Notes: generated from the letters alone by a model not told the origin. DNA of 9,144 nucleotides from Acetobacteraceae bacterium (GCA_003164305.1 PLSZ01000044.1:1-9144), one strand, 5' to 3'. Shown: positions 1 to 7,626, counted from the first letter of the stretch. Numbers and translations: made by a program.

Positions 1-1
1 G

Positions 2-691
2 AAGGCCGGCATGGTGCGCGCCGTGTTCGACAGCGTGGCGCCGCGCTACGATCTGATGAACGACCTGATGTCGTTGGGGGTGCATCGTGCGTGGAAGCAC
101 GTGTTCGTCACCGCGCTGGACCCGCGGCCGAGGCATACTCTGCTGGACCTCGCGGGCGGCACCGGCGACATCAGCTTCGGCTGGCTGCGCCGAGGCGGCG
201 GCCCGGCGATTCTGTCGGACATCAACCCGTCGATGCTGCGCGTCGGGCTGGACCGCGCGGTCGAGCATGGGCTGATCGGCGGCCTTATGCCGTTGGTCGC
301 GGACGCGGAGCATTTGCCGTTGCCGGATCGATCCGTCGATCGTGTTTCCATCGCGTTTGGATTGCGGAATTGCACCGACAAACTCCAGGTGCTGCGGGAG
401 GCCCGGCGCGTGCTGAAACCGGGCGGGCGCTTTCTGTGCCTGGAGTTTTCGAAATTGAACATCGCGGTGTTGCAGCCGCTGTACGACGCGTGGTCGTTTA
501 AGGTTTTGCCGCGCCTTGGCCGGCTCGCCGCGAACGATTCGGAAAGCTATGTCTACCTCGCCGAGAGTATTCGCACCTTCCCCGATCAGGCGAAGCTGGC
601 GGCGATGATGACGGAGGCTGGGCTGTCCCGTGTCACCGTGCGCGATTTGTCAGGCGGCATCGCGGCGATCCATGCAGGGTGGCGGTTGTGA
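2..691 (+). CDS. ubiE: Ubiquinone/menaquinone biosynthesis C-methyltransferase UbiE (partial, 5' end outside window)
   Basis: SAM-dependent methyltransferase that C-methylates the benzoquinol (or demethylmenaquinol) ring late in quinone synthesis. The reading frame is open to the window edge: codons for K-A-G precede the Met at 11. The family normally carries about 20-30 more residues before the VRAVFDSVAPRYDLMND segment, so that Met is internal and the true start lies upstream. Numbering from the Met at 11, the SAM-binding glycine motif LDLAGGTGD is at about 45-53, followed by the acidic loop LSDINPSML, then ADAEHLPLPD, the family signature FGLRNCTD and LKPGGRFLCLEFSK. The C-terminus has YVYLAESIRTFPDQ and ends [12 protein letters not shown], as usual for UbiE, so the 3' end is intact. 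The stop overlaps the coaBC start in GTGA. Identification is firm; whether the host uses ubiquinone, menaquinone or both is not visible. Confidence 0.95.
   Translation, partial: KAGMVRAVFDSVAPRYDLMNDLMSLGVHRAWKHVFVTALDPRPRHTLLDLAGGTGDISFGWLRRGGGPAILSDINPSMLRVGLDRAVEHGLIGGLMPLVADAEHLPLPDRSVDRVSIAFGLRNCTDKLQVLREARRVLKPGGRFLCLEFSKLNIAVLQPLYDAWSFKVLPRLGRLAANDSESYVYLAESIRTFPDQAKLAAMMTEAGLSRVTVRDLSGGIAAIHAGWRL
676..682 (+). promoter_or_regulatory. Shine-Dalgarno for coaBC
   Basis: AGGGTGG lies inside the 3' end of ubiE, with the AGGG core 8 nt before the GTG at 688. The competing in-frame GTG at 679 overlaps this element and has no good Shine-Dalgarno of its own, so the site favours the start at 688. 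Confidence 0.6.
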
Positions 692-1884
692 GCCTGTCCG
701 GCAAGCGTGTGCTGCTGATCATCGCCGGCGGCATCGCGGCCTTCAAGGCGGCCGAGCTGATCCGCCTGCTGCGCCGTGCCGACTGCGGCGTGACCTGCGT
801 GCTGACCGGCAACGGCGGCCAGTTCGTAACGCCGCTGACGTTGCAGGCGTTGAGCGAAAACAAGGTCTACACGCAGTTGTTTTCGTTAACTGACGAGAAC
901 GAAATGGGCCACATCGAACTGTCCCGAGCCGCCGATCTGCTGGTCGTCGCGCCCGCGACCGCGAACATTCTGGCGAAAATGGCGGGTGGTCTGGCGGACG
1001 ATCTGGCGTCTACCGTGCTGCTGGCGACCGACAAACCGGTGCTGGTGGCGCCGGCGATGAATGTCCGGATGTGGTGGCATCCGGCGACCCAGGCGAACAT
1101 GGCGACGTTGAAGGGCAGGCGCGTGCGGGACGTCGGCCCCAATGAGGGCGCCATGGCCTGCAACGAATTCGGCTTCGGCCGCATGGCGGAACCGGCGGAA
1201 ATCCTGGCCGCGATCGAAGCCGCGTTGTCGGGTGAGAAGCCGTTGGCCGGCCGTCACGTCATCGTTACCAGCGGGCCCACGCATGAGCCGATCGATCCGG
1301 TGCGGTATCTCGCCAACCGATCGTCGGGCCGTCAGGGGCATGCCATCGCCGCCGCTTTGTCCGCGCTGGGGGCGCGGGTCACGTTGGTGAGCGGGCCGGT
1401 GTCGATCCCCGATCCGGCGGGTGTGGTAATGCGGAAGGTCGAGAGCGCGGCGCAGATGCTGGCCGCCTGTCAGGCAGCGTTGCCCGCCGATGCCGCCGTG
1501 TTCGCCGCGGCGGTTGCCGACTGGCGCGTGGCAAACACGTCGGCGGGCAAAATCAAGAAAGGCGAGACCACGCCTAGGTTCGAACTGGTTCCCAACCCCG
1601 ACATCCTCGCCACCATCGCCGCCGCCGGCCCGGCCCGGCCTCGGTTGGTGGTTGGCTTCGCCGCCGAAACGGATGATCTCATGACAAACGCACAGGGAAA
1701 GTTGCGCCGCAAGAACGCGGATTGGATCGTCGCCAACGATGTGTCATCGGAAACCGGCATCATGGGCGGCGCGGAGAACGAAATTCACCTGATCACCGCC
1801 GGCGGAGTCGAGGATTGGCCCAGATTGGACAAACAGGAAGTGGCGCGGCGCCTGGCCGAGCGGATCGCGGAGGCGCTGCGATGA
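688..1884 (+). CDS. coaBC: Bifunctional phosphopantothenoylcysteine decarboxylase / phosphopantothenate-cysteine ligase CoaBC (Dfp)
   Basis: Carries out two consecutive cytoplasmic steps of coenzyme A synthesis: CTP-dependent joining of 4'-phosphopantothenate to cysteine (CoaB, C-terminal half), then FMN-dependent decarboxylation (CoaC, N-terminal half). The GTG at 688 is chosen over the in-frame GTG at 679 because the protein then begins SLSGKR, matching E. coli Dfp (recalled, not searched), and because a Shine-Dalgarno precedes it. With this numbering the key residues fall at the E. coli positions: His75 in GHIEL, Asn125 in PAMNVRMW, Cys158 in [12 protein letters not shown] and Asn210 in YLANRSSG. 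The PASANT-type motif reads APATANI (about 88-94). The CoaB part has [21 protein letters not shown] and the lysine-rich KIKK loop near 288-291. The length of 398 aa is normal for a full fusion protein. It overlaps ubiE and dut by 4 nt each. ubiB, often found between ubiE and coaBC in alphaproteobacteria, is absent here. Confidence 0.96.
   Translation: MSLSGKRVLLIIAGGIAAFKAAELIRLLRRADCGVTCVLTGNGGQFVTPLTLQALSENKVYTQLFSLTDENEMGHIELSRAADLLVVAPATANILAKMAGGLADDLASTVLLATDKPVLVAPAMNVRMWWHPATQANMATLKGRRVRDVGPNEGAMACNEFGFGRMAEPAEILAAIEAALSGEKPLAGRHVIVTSGPTHEPIDPVRYLANRSSGRQGHAIAAALSALGARVTLVSGPVSIPDPAGVVMRKVESAAQMLAACQAALPADAAVFAAAVADWRVANTSAGKIKKGETTPRFELVPNPDILATIAAAGPARPRLVVGFAAETDDLMTNAQGKLRRKNADWIVANDVSSETGIMGGAENEIHLITAGGVEDWPRLDKQEVARRLAERIAEALR
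1869..1873 (+). promoter_or_regulatory. Shine-Dalgarno for dut
   Basis: A perfect GGAGG core sits in the last codons of coaBC, 7 nt before the ATG at 1881. It supports this short dut start over in-frame upstream Met codons. Confidence 0.75.
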
Positions 1885-2327
1885 ATATCCCGGTTCGCGT
1901 GCGCCGCCTGCCGCACAATCAGGACCTGCCTCTGCCGGCTTACGCGACCGAGGGTGCCGCGGGCATGGATCTGTTGGCCGCGGTTGCCGAGCCGGTGGTG
2001 ATCGCGCCGGGCCAACGGGTGTTGATCCCGACCGGCCTGGCGATCGCTCTGCCGCCTGGGTATGAGTTGCAGGTCAGGCCTCGCTCCGGGCTGGCGTTAC
2101 GCAACGGCATCATCCTGCCGAACAGTCCCGGAACGATCGACGAGGATTACCGCGGTGAAATCCAGGTGATCGTGTTGAACACCGGTAGCAAACCGTTTGT
2201 TGTCGAGCGTGGCACGCGGATTGCTCAGGCGGTGCTGGCGCCGGTGGTGCGGGCGGCGTGGGAGGAGGTGGCGGATCTCGACGTCACCACGCGGAACGAA
2301 GGCGGCTTTGGCAGCACGGGACGGTGA
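1881..2327 (+). CDS. dut: Deoxyuridine 5'-triphosphate nucleotidohydrolase (dUTPase)
   Basis: Hydrolyses dUTP to dUMP and pyrophosphate, keeping uracil out of DNA and feeding dTMP synthesis. The 148-aa protein has all five motifs of the trimeric dUTPase family in order: motif 1 AAGMDLLA (26-33), motif 2 RPRSGLAL (66-73), motif 3 [11 protein letters not shown] (84-94, with the catalytic Asp at 87 and the uracil-pocket Tyr at 90), motif 4 [10 protein letters not shown] (113-122) and the glycine-rich motif 5 [11 protein letters not shown] at the extreme C-terminus (138-148). Nothing essential is missing and the length is typical. The frame stays open upstream to a Met at 1722, but that part only reads coaBC in the wrong frame. 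The ATG at 1881 overlaps the coaBC stop in ATGA and has a strong GGAGG. The stop lies 3 bases from the stop of the convergent SDR gene. Confidence 0.96.
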   Translation: MNIPVRVRRLPHNQDLPLPAYATEGAAGMDLLAAVAEPVVIAPGQRVLIPTGLAIALPPGYELQVRPRSGLALRNGIILPNSPGTIDEDYRGEIQVIVLNTGSKPFVVERGTRIAQAVLAPVVRAAWEEVADLDVTTRNEGGFGSTGR

Positions 2328-2367
2328 TGTTTAGTTAAACGACATTCCGCCGCTCAGCGCCACCGTC
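2320..2367. repeat. Weak inverted repeat across the convergent dut/SDR stop codons
   Basis: GACGGTG (2320-2326) at the end of dut is matched by CACCGTC (2361-2367) inside the 3' end of the SDR gene, a 7-bp stem with a 34-nt loop. Inside the loop a second small palindrome, GTTTA-GT-TAAAC (2329-2340), contains the SDR stop. There is no U-tract after the stem, so this does not look like a standard intrinsic terminator. It is the only structured sequence I see between the two operons, and it could be chance in GC-rich coding DNA. Confidence 0.25.
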
Positions 2368-3062
2368 TGCCCGGTCATGTAAGCGTTGCCGATCAGCATC
2401 AACACCACCTGGGCGACTTCCTCACTGGTGCCGAAGCGTCCGACCGGAATGCGCGACAACGACGACGCGAGGCCGGCCTGCACCATGTCGGTCGCGATCA
2501 GCGACGGCGCCACCGAATTGACTGTGATCCCGTGTTTGACGAGGCGCGCGGCGTAGCCTCGTGCGAGGCCTTCCATCCCGGCTTTCGAGGCGTTGTAATG
2601 CGGCCCAATGCCGCCCGCCCCACGCGCGGCGCCCGAGGAGATATTGACGATCCGTCCCCAACCGCGTTCCCGCATATGTGGCACCGCGGCGCGAATGCAC
2701 AAAAAGGCCGACTTCAGGTTGACGGCGATGGTGTGGTCGAAATCCTCTTCCGTCAGCGCGTCGATGTCGTGGAAGATGGCGATGCCGGCATTGTTGATCA
2801 GCACATCGACAAGCCCAAGCGAATGCTCGACGGCGCGGAACATTTCAGACACCGCGTCGCCACGGGACACGTCGGCGGGTACCGCGATCGCGCGTCGTCC
2901 CATGGCGGTGATCGTTTCGACGACGTCGATCGCCTCGCTGGCACGTTCGCGGTAATTCACCGCCACGTCGGCGCCCGCTCGCGCCAATGCGATGGCGATT
3001 TCCCGGCCGATCCCGCGCGAGGCACCGGTCACCAGAGCAATCCGCCCGTTCAGGTCCGTCAT
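2331..3062 (-). CDS. Short-chain dehydrogenase/reductase, FabG-like
   Basis: NAD(P)-dependent oxidoreductase of the classical SDR family; substrate unknown. The 243-aa protein has the cofactor motif TGASRGIG (12-19), the adenine-pocket motif NNAG (90-93), and a complete catalytic tetrad: Asn115 (in VNLKSAF), Ser143 (in ISSG), Tyr156 and Lys160 (YNASK). The C-terminus GQTVALSGG is usual for FabG-type enzymes. The start is the ATG at 3062, which overlaps the TGA of the DadA-like gene in ATGA. The frame is open a further 67 codons upstream to 3263, but that stretch only reads the upstream gene out of frame. As the last gene of the minus-strand operon, away from any acyl carrier protein or fatty acid genes, a catabolic role (oxidising an alcohol or reducing a carbonyl) is more likely than fatty acid synthesis. 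That is inference from context. Confidence 0.92.
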   Translation of the reverse strand: MTDLNGRIALVTGASRGIGREIAIALARAGADVAVNYRERASEAIDVVETITAMGRRAIAVPADVSRGDAVSEMFRAVEHSLGLVDVLINNAGIAIFHDIDALTEEDFDHTIAVNLKSAFLCIRAAVPHMRERGWGRIVNISSGAARGAGGIGPHYNASKAGMEGLARGYAARLVKHGITVNSVAPSLIATDMVQAGLASSLSRIPVGRFGTSEEVAQVVLMLIGNAYMTGQTVALSGGMSFN

Positions 3063-4321
3063 GCGAAACGTCTCGCCGAATAAGGGGTTAAATCGATCTG
3101 CGACGTCCGGCCCGCGATGATGTCCGCGACCAGTTTGCCCGTTGTTGGGCCAGCCGTCAGCCCGACATGGCCATGCCCGAAGGCGTGCAGGATATCGCCG
3201 GTGGCGGTCGCCGGACCAAGGCAAGGCAACCCGTCCGGCATCGACGGCCGATGCCCCATCCACATTTTAACTCGTTCCGGTGGAAGATCCTTCGGCACGC
3301 TGGGAAAAACCTTGCGCACGAACGCCAGCAGCACCTCGGCCCGCTGCCAGTTCGGCGCCGCTTCCAGTCCGGCGAGTTCCACCTGCCCAGCGACGCGCAA
3401 TCCCGCGGGAGTCATCGCGAAGGCCATTTTGCCGTCGGAGGGCATCACCGGATAGCGCGGTGTCACGCCCGGGTCGCTGATCACGACATGATAGCCGCGC
3501 TCCGTCTCCAGCGGCACGCGATCGCCGGCGATGGCGGCGAGTTGTTTCGAGTACGCACCCGCCGCGATCACCGCTTTGTCCGCGACGACATCTCCGGCGT
3601 CGGTCGTCACCGCCTTAAGCGCGCCGTTGGCGATTTTGAATCCCGTCGCGCGTGCCCGATGCAATTTCGCGCCAGAATCCACCGCGTGGCGGATCAGGCC
3701 GGCGACATAAGCGCCGGGATCGCGGCATTGACCGTTCTCCTCCACCAACAACGCGAATTTATATTCGCGGCTCAACGCCGGTTCCCGTTGCCGCAGTTCG
3801 TCTTCATTTAGTTCCAGCCAGCGCGTGCCGTTTTCTTTCCGGATCCGCCATGTCAACGCCTCCGCCTCGAACGCGGCGCGATTTGGATAAGCGAACATCA
3901 CCCCCTGCCGCGTGATCAGGTCGCCAACCCCGGCTTCCTCCGCCAGCGCGCGATGCAACGCCGGCGCGTCGGCCAGCAACGGCTGCAACGCATGGGCGGT
4001 GATCGCGATTTTCTCCGGCGTCGAGCCGGCCGCGACGAACCGCCGCAACCACGGCAGCAACCGCGGCAAATACGACCATCGGATCGCCAGCGGACCGAGC
4101 GGATCGCGCAAATATCCCGGCACTTTCTTCCAGATGCCCGGCGTCGACATCGGAATGACCGAGCTTGGGTTCAGCAGCGTGCCGTTGCCGTAACTCGCCG
4201 CTTGTTCCCCGCCCGGGTCGCCCGGTTCGATGATGGTCACGCGGTTGCCGTCACGTAACAACTCAAGCGCGCAGGCGGCGCCGACAATGCCGGCGCCGAT
4301 GACCGCGATGTGTTGGCTCAT
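3059..4321 (-). CDS. FAD-dependent D-amino acid dehydrogenase/oxidase (DadA-like, DAO family)
   Basis: Flavoenzyme predicted to oxidise the C-N bond of an amino acid or secondary amine, giving an imino acid that hydrolyses to a keto acid. The N-terminal Rossmann motif is VIGAGIVGAACALELL, with GAGIVG at 9-14 and the ribose-binding acidic residue Glu32 in IIEPG. SYGNGTLLNPS matches the DadA segment following the FAD motif, and the C-terminal FAD contact is FGHGHVGLTAGPTTGKLVADI, a typical DAO-family ending. The 420-aa length fits DadA (about 415-435). Alternatives are a D-hydroxyproline-type dehydrogenase or another N-substituted amino acid oxidase; motifs alone do not decide. No alanine racemase gene is nearby, which argues against a standard alanine-catabolic dadAX locus. 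The start ATG shares one base with the upstream stop (TGATG), and AGAAGG lies 4 nt upstream. It overlaps the SDR gene by 4 nt. Confidence 0.88.
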   Translation of the reverse strand: MSQHIAVIGAGIVGAACALELLRDGNRVTIIEPGDPGGEQAASYGNGTLLNPSSVIPMSTPGIWKKVPGYLRDPLGPLAIRWSYLPRLLPWLRRFVAAGSTPEKIAITAHALQPLLADAPALHRALAEEAGVGDLITRQGVMFAYPNRAAFEAEALTWRIRKENGTRWLELNEDELRQREPALSREYKFALLVEENGQCRDPGAYVAGLIRHAVDSGAKLHRARATGFKIANGALKAVTTDAGDVVADKAVIAAGAYSKQLAAIAGDRVPLETERGYHVVISDPGVTPRYPVMPSDGKMAFAMTPAGLRVAGQVELAGLEAAPNWQRAEVLLAFVRKVFPSVPKDLPPERVKMWMGHRPSMPDGLPCLGPATATGDILHAFGHGHVGLTAGPTTGKLVADIIAGRTSQIDLTPYSARRFA

Positions 4322-5898
4322 CAGGCCTTCTTCAATCCATAGAACTGCGGCCAGCCGTCCGGCACGTCGGTGAGCCGCTTGTTGTAGGCGGTCGGCTGGT
4401 CATACATGCCCAACGTCACGTATGGCGGGCTTTGCCAGAACTCCGCCTGCATTTCCTCACAGATCTTTTTCTGCGCGGCGACGTCCGGCGCCTCGAACCA
4501 CGAGTCATACAGCGCTTCCATTTTCGGATCGGTCGGCCAACCAAACCAGGCCGAGGTGCCGTTGCCGCGGATCGCGATGTTCGGCGCCGGCGAGACATTT
4601 CCGAAGCCGCCCAGATAGGTATAGAAAATATTCCAGCCGCCTTTGTCGATCGGTTCCCGGCTGGCGCGGCGCTGCACGACGGTGCCCCATTCCAGAGACT
4701 GCATATCGACGTTGAAGCCGATGCGCGTCAGCAGATCGGTCGCCACCTGTGCCTCAGCCCAGATGTTCGGGAGCGTGGTGGCTGCCAGGACCACGATCTT
4801 TTCGCCGTTGTAGCCGGCGGCGGCGAGGTCGGCTTTGATCTTCTTCAGGTCTTTTGGTCCGCGTGTGATCTCCAGCCCCACGGTGCTCGCCATCGGCGTG
4901 CCCGGAACGAAAATGCCGACATCGGTCTTGATCAGCGACGGTTCGGCGCCCGCGTAGGCTTCGATGATTTCCCGCTGATCGACCGCTGACAGCACGACGC
5001 GCCTGATCGCGGGATTGTTGAACGGCGGCAGCAACTGATTGAAGCGCAGACAGCCGATTTCGCCCGTCCGGTCCTTGACCGTGACGACCATCGAGGAGTC
5101 TTTCTTGATCTGTCCGACCAGATCGATGGTCGGATTCTCCCACCAGTCGATCTCGCCCTGCGCCAGCGCCGCGGCGCTGGTTGCCGGATCCGGAATGAAA
5201 TTCCACACCGCGCGATCGATATTGACGATTTTCGGACCTGCGTTGAAACTCGCCACGCCGCTGGAGCGGGGCACATAAGCCGCGTTCTTCGCGAACACGA
5301 CGCGTTGCCCAGGAACGCGCTCATCGGCGAGGAATTTGAAGGGCCCGCTGCCGATCGCCTCGGGGATTTGCTTCAGCGGATCGGTCTCCGCCAACCTTGT
5401 CGGCATGATCGCGCAATAGACCTCGGCCAACGCGTTCGACAGCAAAGGGAAGGGTTTGTTCAGCCGGAATTTAATGATGTTGTCGGACGGCGCGGATAGC
5501 TCCGCCACCCGCGTCATCAAGGCCTGACCGAATGGGTTGCGTTTGGAAAACCGGTTGATGGTGGCCACGCAATCCTTCGCCAGCACCTTCTCGCCGTCAT
5601 GAAACTTCAATCCGTCGCGCAGCGTGAGTTCCCAGGTCAGGCCATCGCTCTCCGTCTTCACGCCCTCGACCATTTGCGGTTGCACATTAAACTGGGCGTC
5701 GTAGCCAAACAGCGTATCGAACACCGCGAGTGAGTAGTTCCGTGTGATATCCGCCGTCGTCCACACGGGATCGAGCGATGCCAGGTCCGCGTGCGGTACG
5801 AAATTCACCGTCTTCGCGCCTTCCGCCTGGACGATGTTCGGTGCCGCCAGCGCCACCGAGGCGGCGGCGGCGGATTTCAGGACATCACGTCGTTTCAT
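4321..5898 (-). CDS. ABC transporter substrate-binding protein, family 5 (peptide/nickel/opine type), Tat-exported
   Basis: Periplasmic solute-binding protein of the SBP_bac_5 family (DppA/OppA-like), which delivers oligopeptides or other organic solutes to an ABC importer. Starting from the ATG at 5898 the protein has 525 aa. Its N-terminus carries a twin-arginine signal, RRDVLK at 3-8, then an Ala-rich hydrophobic stretch and a likely cleavage after VQA at about residue 25. Family features follow: LDPVWTT near the mature N-terminus, LTWELTLRDGLKFHDGEKVLAKD, and AIGSGPFKF. The frame is open to a GTG at 5940, but that start would put 14 residues before the Tat motif and overlap the upstream gene, while a good Shine-Dalgarno precedes the ATG. 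No permease or ATPase gene is in the window, so its transport partners must lie elsewhere. It shares one base with the DadA-like gene, suggesting the ligand may be that enzyme's substrate or its precursor. Confidence 0.93.
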   Translation of the reverse strand: MKRRDVLKSAAAASVALAAPNIVQAEGAKTVNFVPHADLASLDPVWTTADITRNYSLAVFDTLFGYDAQFNVQPQMVEGVKTESDGLTWELTLRDGLKFHDGEKVLAKDCVATINRFSKRNPFGQALMTRVAELSAPSDNIIKFRLNKPFPLLSNALAEVYCAIMPTRLAETDPLKQIPEAIGSGPFKFLADERVPGQRVVFAKNAAYVPRSSGVASFNAGPKIVNIDRAVWNFIPDPATSAAALAQGEIDWWENPTIDLVGQIKKDSSMVVTVKDRTGEIGCLRFNQLLPPFNNPAIRRVVLSAVDQREIIEAYAGAEPSLIKTDVGIFVPGTPMASTVGLEITRGPKDLKKIKADLAAAGYNGEKIVVLAATTLPNIWAEAQVATDLLTRIGFNVDMQSLEWGTVVQRRASREPIDKGGWNIFYTYLGGFGNVSPAPNIAIRGNGTSAWFGWPTDPKMEALYDSWFEAPDVAAQKKICEEMQAEFWQSPPYVTLGMYDQPTAYNKRLTDVPDGWPQFYGLKKA

Positions 5899-5906
5899 GC
5901 GGAAGG

Positions 5907-5911
5907 CTCCC
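5907..5911 (-). promoter_or_regulatory. Shine-Dalgarno for the substrate-binding protein gene
   Basis: GGGAG (minus strand) lies 8 nt before the ATG at 5898, in the 34-nt gap after the hydrolase stop. It decides the start in favour of 5898 over the GTG at 5940. Confidence 0.7.
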
Positions 5912-5932
5912 GGTCCTTGTTGTCCCGAGAGA

Positions 5933-6811
5933 TTACTCACGATCCGCCGTTGGGTGGAAGGGTTCGGATGCGTGCAACGCGGCGGCGATCACCGGCGCCG
6001 CCGCGATCGACATGCGGTGCCCGTCGTGCCCGACCCCCGGCACGTCGATCACGTCCCACGCGCATTCCGCGCCCAACGCCCGCGCCGCGTCCCGGCCAAG
6101 CTGGACGTAGTTATGCGCGCGATGCCACCGTGTCTCGCCCTGGCGCATCGAGCGCGGGCCTTTGGGGAAGTATCGGCCTGTTGTCTTGGTATCGTTGATG
6201 CCGGCCATCACGGTGATCGGGAAGGCCAGCCACTCGGCCAACGATCCACGCGTGACCTCGGTCTCTCCGAGGCCAAACGGCCATGCGACGTCCAGGTCCG
6301 GCATCGCGTAGGTGCCCGCGTTGGCGCTGACGGCGAACGCGACCCGGTCGCGAAACCCGAACGACAGCATGCGATGCACGAACTGTCCGCCGGCGGAATG
6401 ACCGAACAGCCCGTAACGCTCTCGTTGCGTCACCCCGGAGTCACGCAACGCGTCGAACAACCGCGGCACGATCCCGTAGGTCCATTGCTCCCGCGGATTC
6501 GGAGAGCCGTCTTCATTGTGCATGTTGCCGAAATGATAGCGGAGATAGTCGGGGAAGTGAGCTTCCGTGAACTCGATCGCGATGGCGAGCAGGTTGTTTT
6601 CCTCCGCCAGAGGCAACCAGTAATCGCGGTACGCGGCACCGTTGCGGCCCACGCCGTGGTGCACGAACAACACCGGCGTACGCGGCGTGTAATGCCGAGG
6701 ACGGGCGGTATGCAGATACAGTGTTTGATCCGGAAAGGCGGCGTCGTGCCAGCCCAGGGAATTGGCGCCGGGGAAGGCGACCAATTCCCGAAGGTCTGGC
6801 GTTTCGGTCAT
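5933..6811 (-). CDS. Alpha/beta hydrolase (esterase/depolymerase-like)
   Basis: Predicted serine hydrolase of 292 aa with an alpha/beta fold. The nucleophile elbow is GHSAGG (137-142, Ser139). The oxyanion-hole strand and turn read VLFVHHGVGRNG (about 47-58). The likely acid is Asp207 in AGINDT, and the likely histidine is His262 or His265 in VGHDGH. There is no signal peptide or membrane segment, so it should be cytoplasmic. The overall pattern (an HHG near the N-terminus, GHSAGG, no lid domain I can recognise) resembles polyhydroxybutyrate-depolymerase or PET-esterase-like families more than dienelactone hydrolases, but the substrate is not identifiable. The ATG overlaps the stop of the Mo-hydroxylase medium subunit gene by 4 nt (ATGA) and lacks a strong Shine-Dalgarno, so translation is probably coupled. 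Its place between a redox enzyme and a binding protein suggests it cleaves an ester, lactone or amide in the same pathway. Confidence 0.85.
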   Translation of the reverse strand: MTETPDLRELVAFPGANSLGWHDAAFPDQTLYLHTARPRHYTPRTPVLFVHHGVGRNGAAYRDYWLPLAEENNLLAIAIEFTEAHFPDYLRYHFGNMHNEDGSPNPREQWTYGIVPRLFDALRDSGVTQRERYGLFGHSAGGQFVHRMLSFGFRDRVAFAVSANAGTYAMPDLDVAWPFGLGETEVTRGSLAEWLAFPITVMAGINDTKTTGRYFPKGPRSMRQGETRWHRAHNYVQLGRDAARALGAECAWDVIDVPGVGHDGHRMSIAAAPVIAAALHASEPFHPTADRE

Positions 6812-7602
6812 CCCGCTTTGGCCACGGCCCGTCCGGCGATGACGCCGACCAAATGCGCGCGATATTCGGAACTGGCGTGGATGTCGCCGTTCAGATCGTC
6901 CGGTGACGTTTTGATGCCCTTGATCGCGTCGGCGGAGAAGTTCGCTGACAGCGCCTTCTCCATCTCCGCGTGACGGAACACGCCGCCCTGCCCCGCGCCG
7001 GTTATCGCGACCCGCGCGCCACCGGCGGTTCGCGCGACGAACACACCGACGATCGCGTAACGAGATGCCGGGTTGCGGAACTTCTCATACGCGGCCTTGG
7101 TGGGAACCGGGAATTCGATCGCCGTGATGATCTCCCCTTGATCCAACGCGGTGGAGAACATGCCCGTGAAAAAGTCGTCCGCTTTGATCGAGCGGCGATC
7201 GGTCTTGATCGTCGCGCCCAACGCCAACGCCGCCGCAGGGTAATCCGCCGCCGGATCGTTGTTGGCGATGCTGCCACCGATGGTGCCGCGGTGGCGCACG
7301 GCTTCGTCGCCGATGATGCTGGCCAGGTAAGCCAAAGCCGGGATCGCCGATTTCACCTCGGCGCTGGTGGCCACCGTCGCGTGCTTCGTCATCGCGCCGA
7401 TCGTCACCACGCCATTGGCGACCGAAATTCCGGTCAGTCCCAGTCCCGACAAATCGACGATGGTCGAGGGCTTCGCCAGGCGTTGTTTCAACACCGGAAT
7501 ATAGGTCATGCCGCCCGCCAGCGCCTTCGCGTCGGCGTCCGAATCCAGGGCCTTCACCGCGTCGGCGAGGTTGCCGGGTTTTTGATATGCGAAATCGTAC
7601 AT
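6808..7602 (-). CDS. Molybdenum hydroxylase (xanthine dehydrogenase family) FAD-binding medium subunit, CoxM-like
   Basis: Medium subunit of a heterotrimeric molybdenum hydroxylase: it takes electrons from the 2Fe-2S small subunit on to FAD and the final acceptor. The 264-aa protein begins MYDFAYQKP, as is usual for the family. It has both FAD-binding motifs: AGGMTYIPVLKQRL (29-42) and TIGGSIANNDPAAD (107-120). The C-terminal part ends DIHASSEYRAHL, the typical end of the CO-dehydrogenase flavoprotein C-terminal domain. The slightly short length is within family range. It lies 24 nt downstream of the large subunit gene. The small (2Fe-2S) subunit gene is not in the window and is expected upstream of the right edge. 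The name CoxM describes the family only; CO oxidation is not implied. Confidence 0.93.
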   Translation of the reverse strand: MYDFAYQKPGNLADAVKALDSDADAKALAGGMTYIPVLKQRLAKPSTIVDLSGLGLTGISVANGVVTIGAMTKHATVATSAEVKSAIPALAYLASIIGDEAVRHRGTIGGSIANNDPAADYPAAALALGATIKTDRRSIKADDFFTGMFSTALDQGEIITAIEFPVPTKAAYEKFRNPASRYAIVGVFVARTAGGARVAITGAGQGGVFRHAEMEKALSANFSADAIKGIKTSPDDLNGDIHASSEYRAHLVGVIAGRAVAKAG

Positions 7603-7610
7603 CGTTGTTT

Positions 7611-7614
7611 CCCT
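7611..7614 (-). promoter_or_regulatory. Shine-Dalgarno for the CoxM-like gene
   Basis: AGGG within AAAGGG (minus strand), 8 nt before the ATG at 7602, in the 24-nt spacer after the large subunit stop. The spacer holds nothing else I recognise. Confidence 0.65.
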
Positions 7615-7626
7615 TTCGCCGCCGCC

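Noticed and set aside
1722..1880. N-terminal extension of dUTPase to a Met at 1722
   Set aside because: The added residues read coaBC in another frame, dUTPases of this family are about 150 aa, and GGAGG precedes the ATG at 1881.
3063..3263. N-terminal extension of the SDR to a Met at 3263
   Set aside because: These 67 codons overlap the 3' end of the DadA-like gene out of frame and precede an already complete SDR start (MTDLNGRIALVTG). The ATG at 3062 forms a normal ATGA junction.
5862..5878. GGC/GCG triplet run resembling a short tandem repeat
   Set aside because: It encodes the alanine-rich hydrophobic core of the Tat signal peptide, so codon composition explains it.
5899..5940. GTG start at 5940 for the binding protein
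   Set aside because: It would put 14 extra residues before the twin-arginine motif and overlap the hydrolase stop; the ATG at 5898 has a well-spaced GGGAG.
5744..6973. 409-codon open frame on the plus strand opposite the binding protein and hydrolase
   Set aside because: It is the antisense of two well-supported genes and crosses their junction; no recognisable motif and no good ribosome site was seen.
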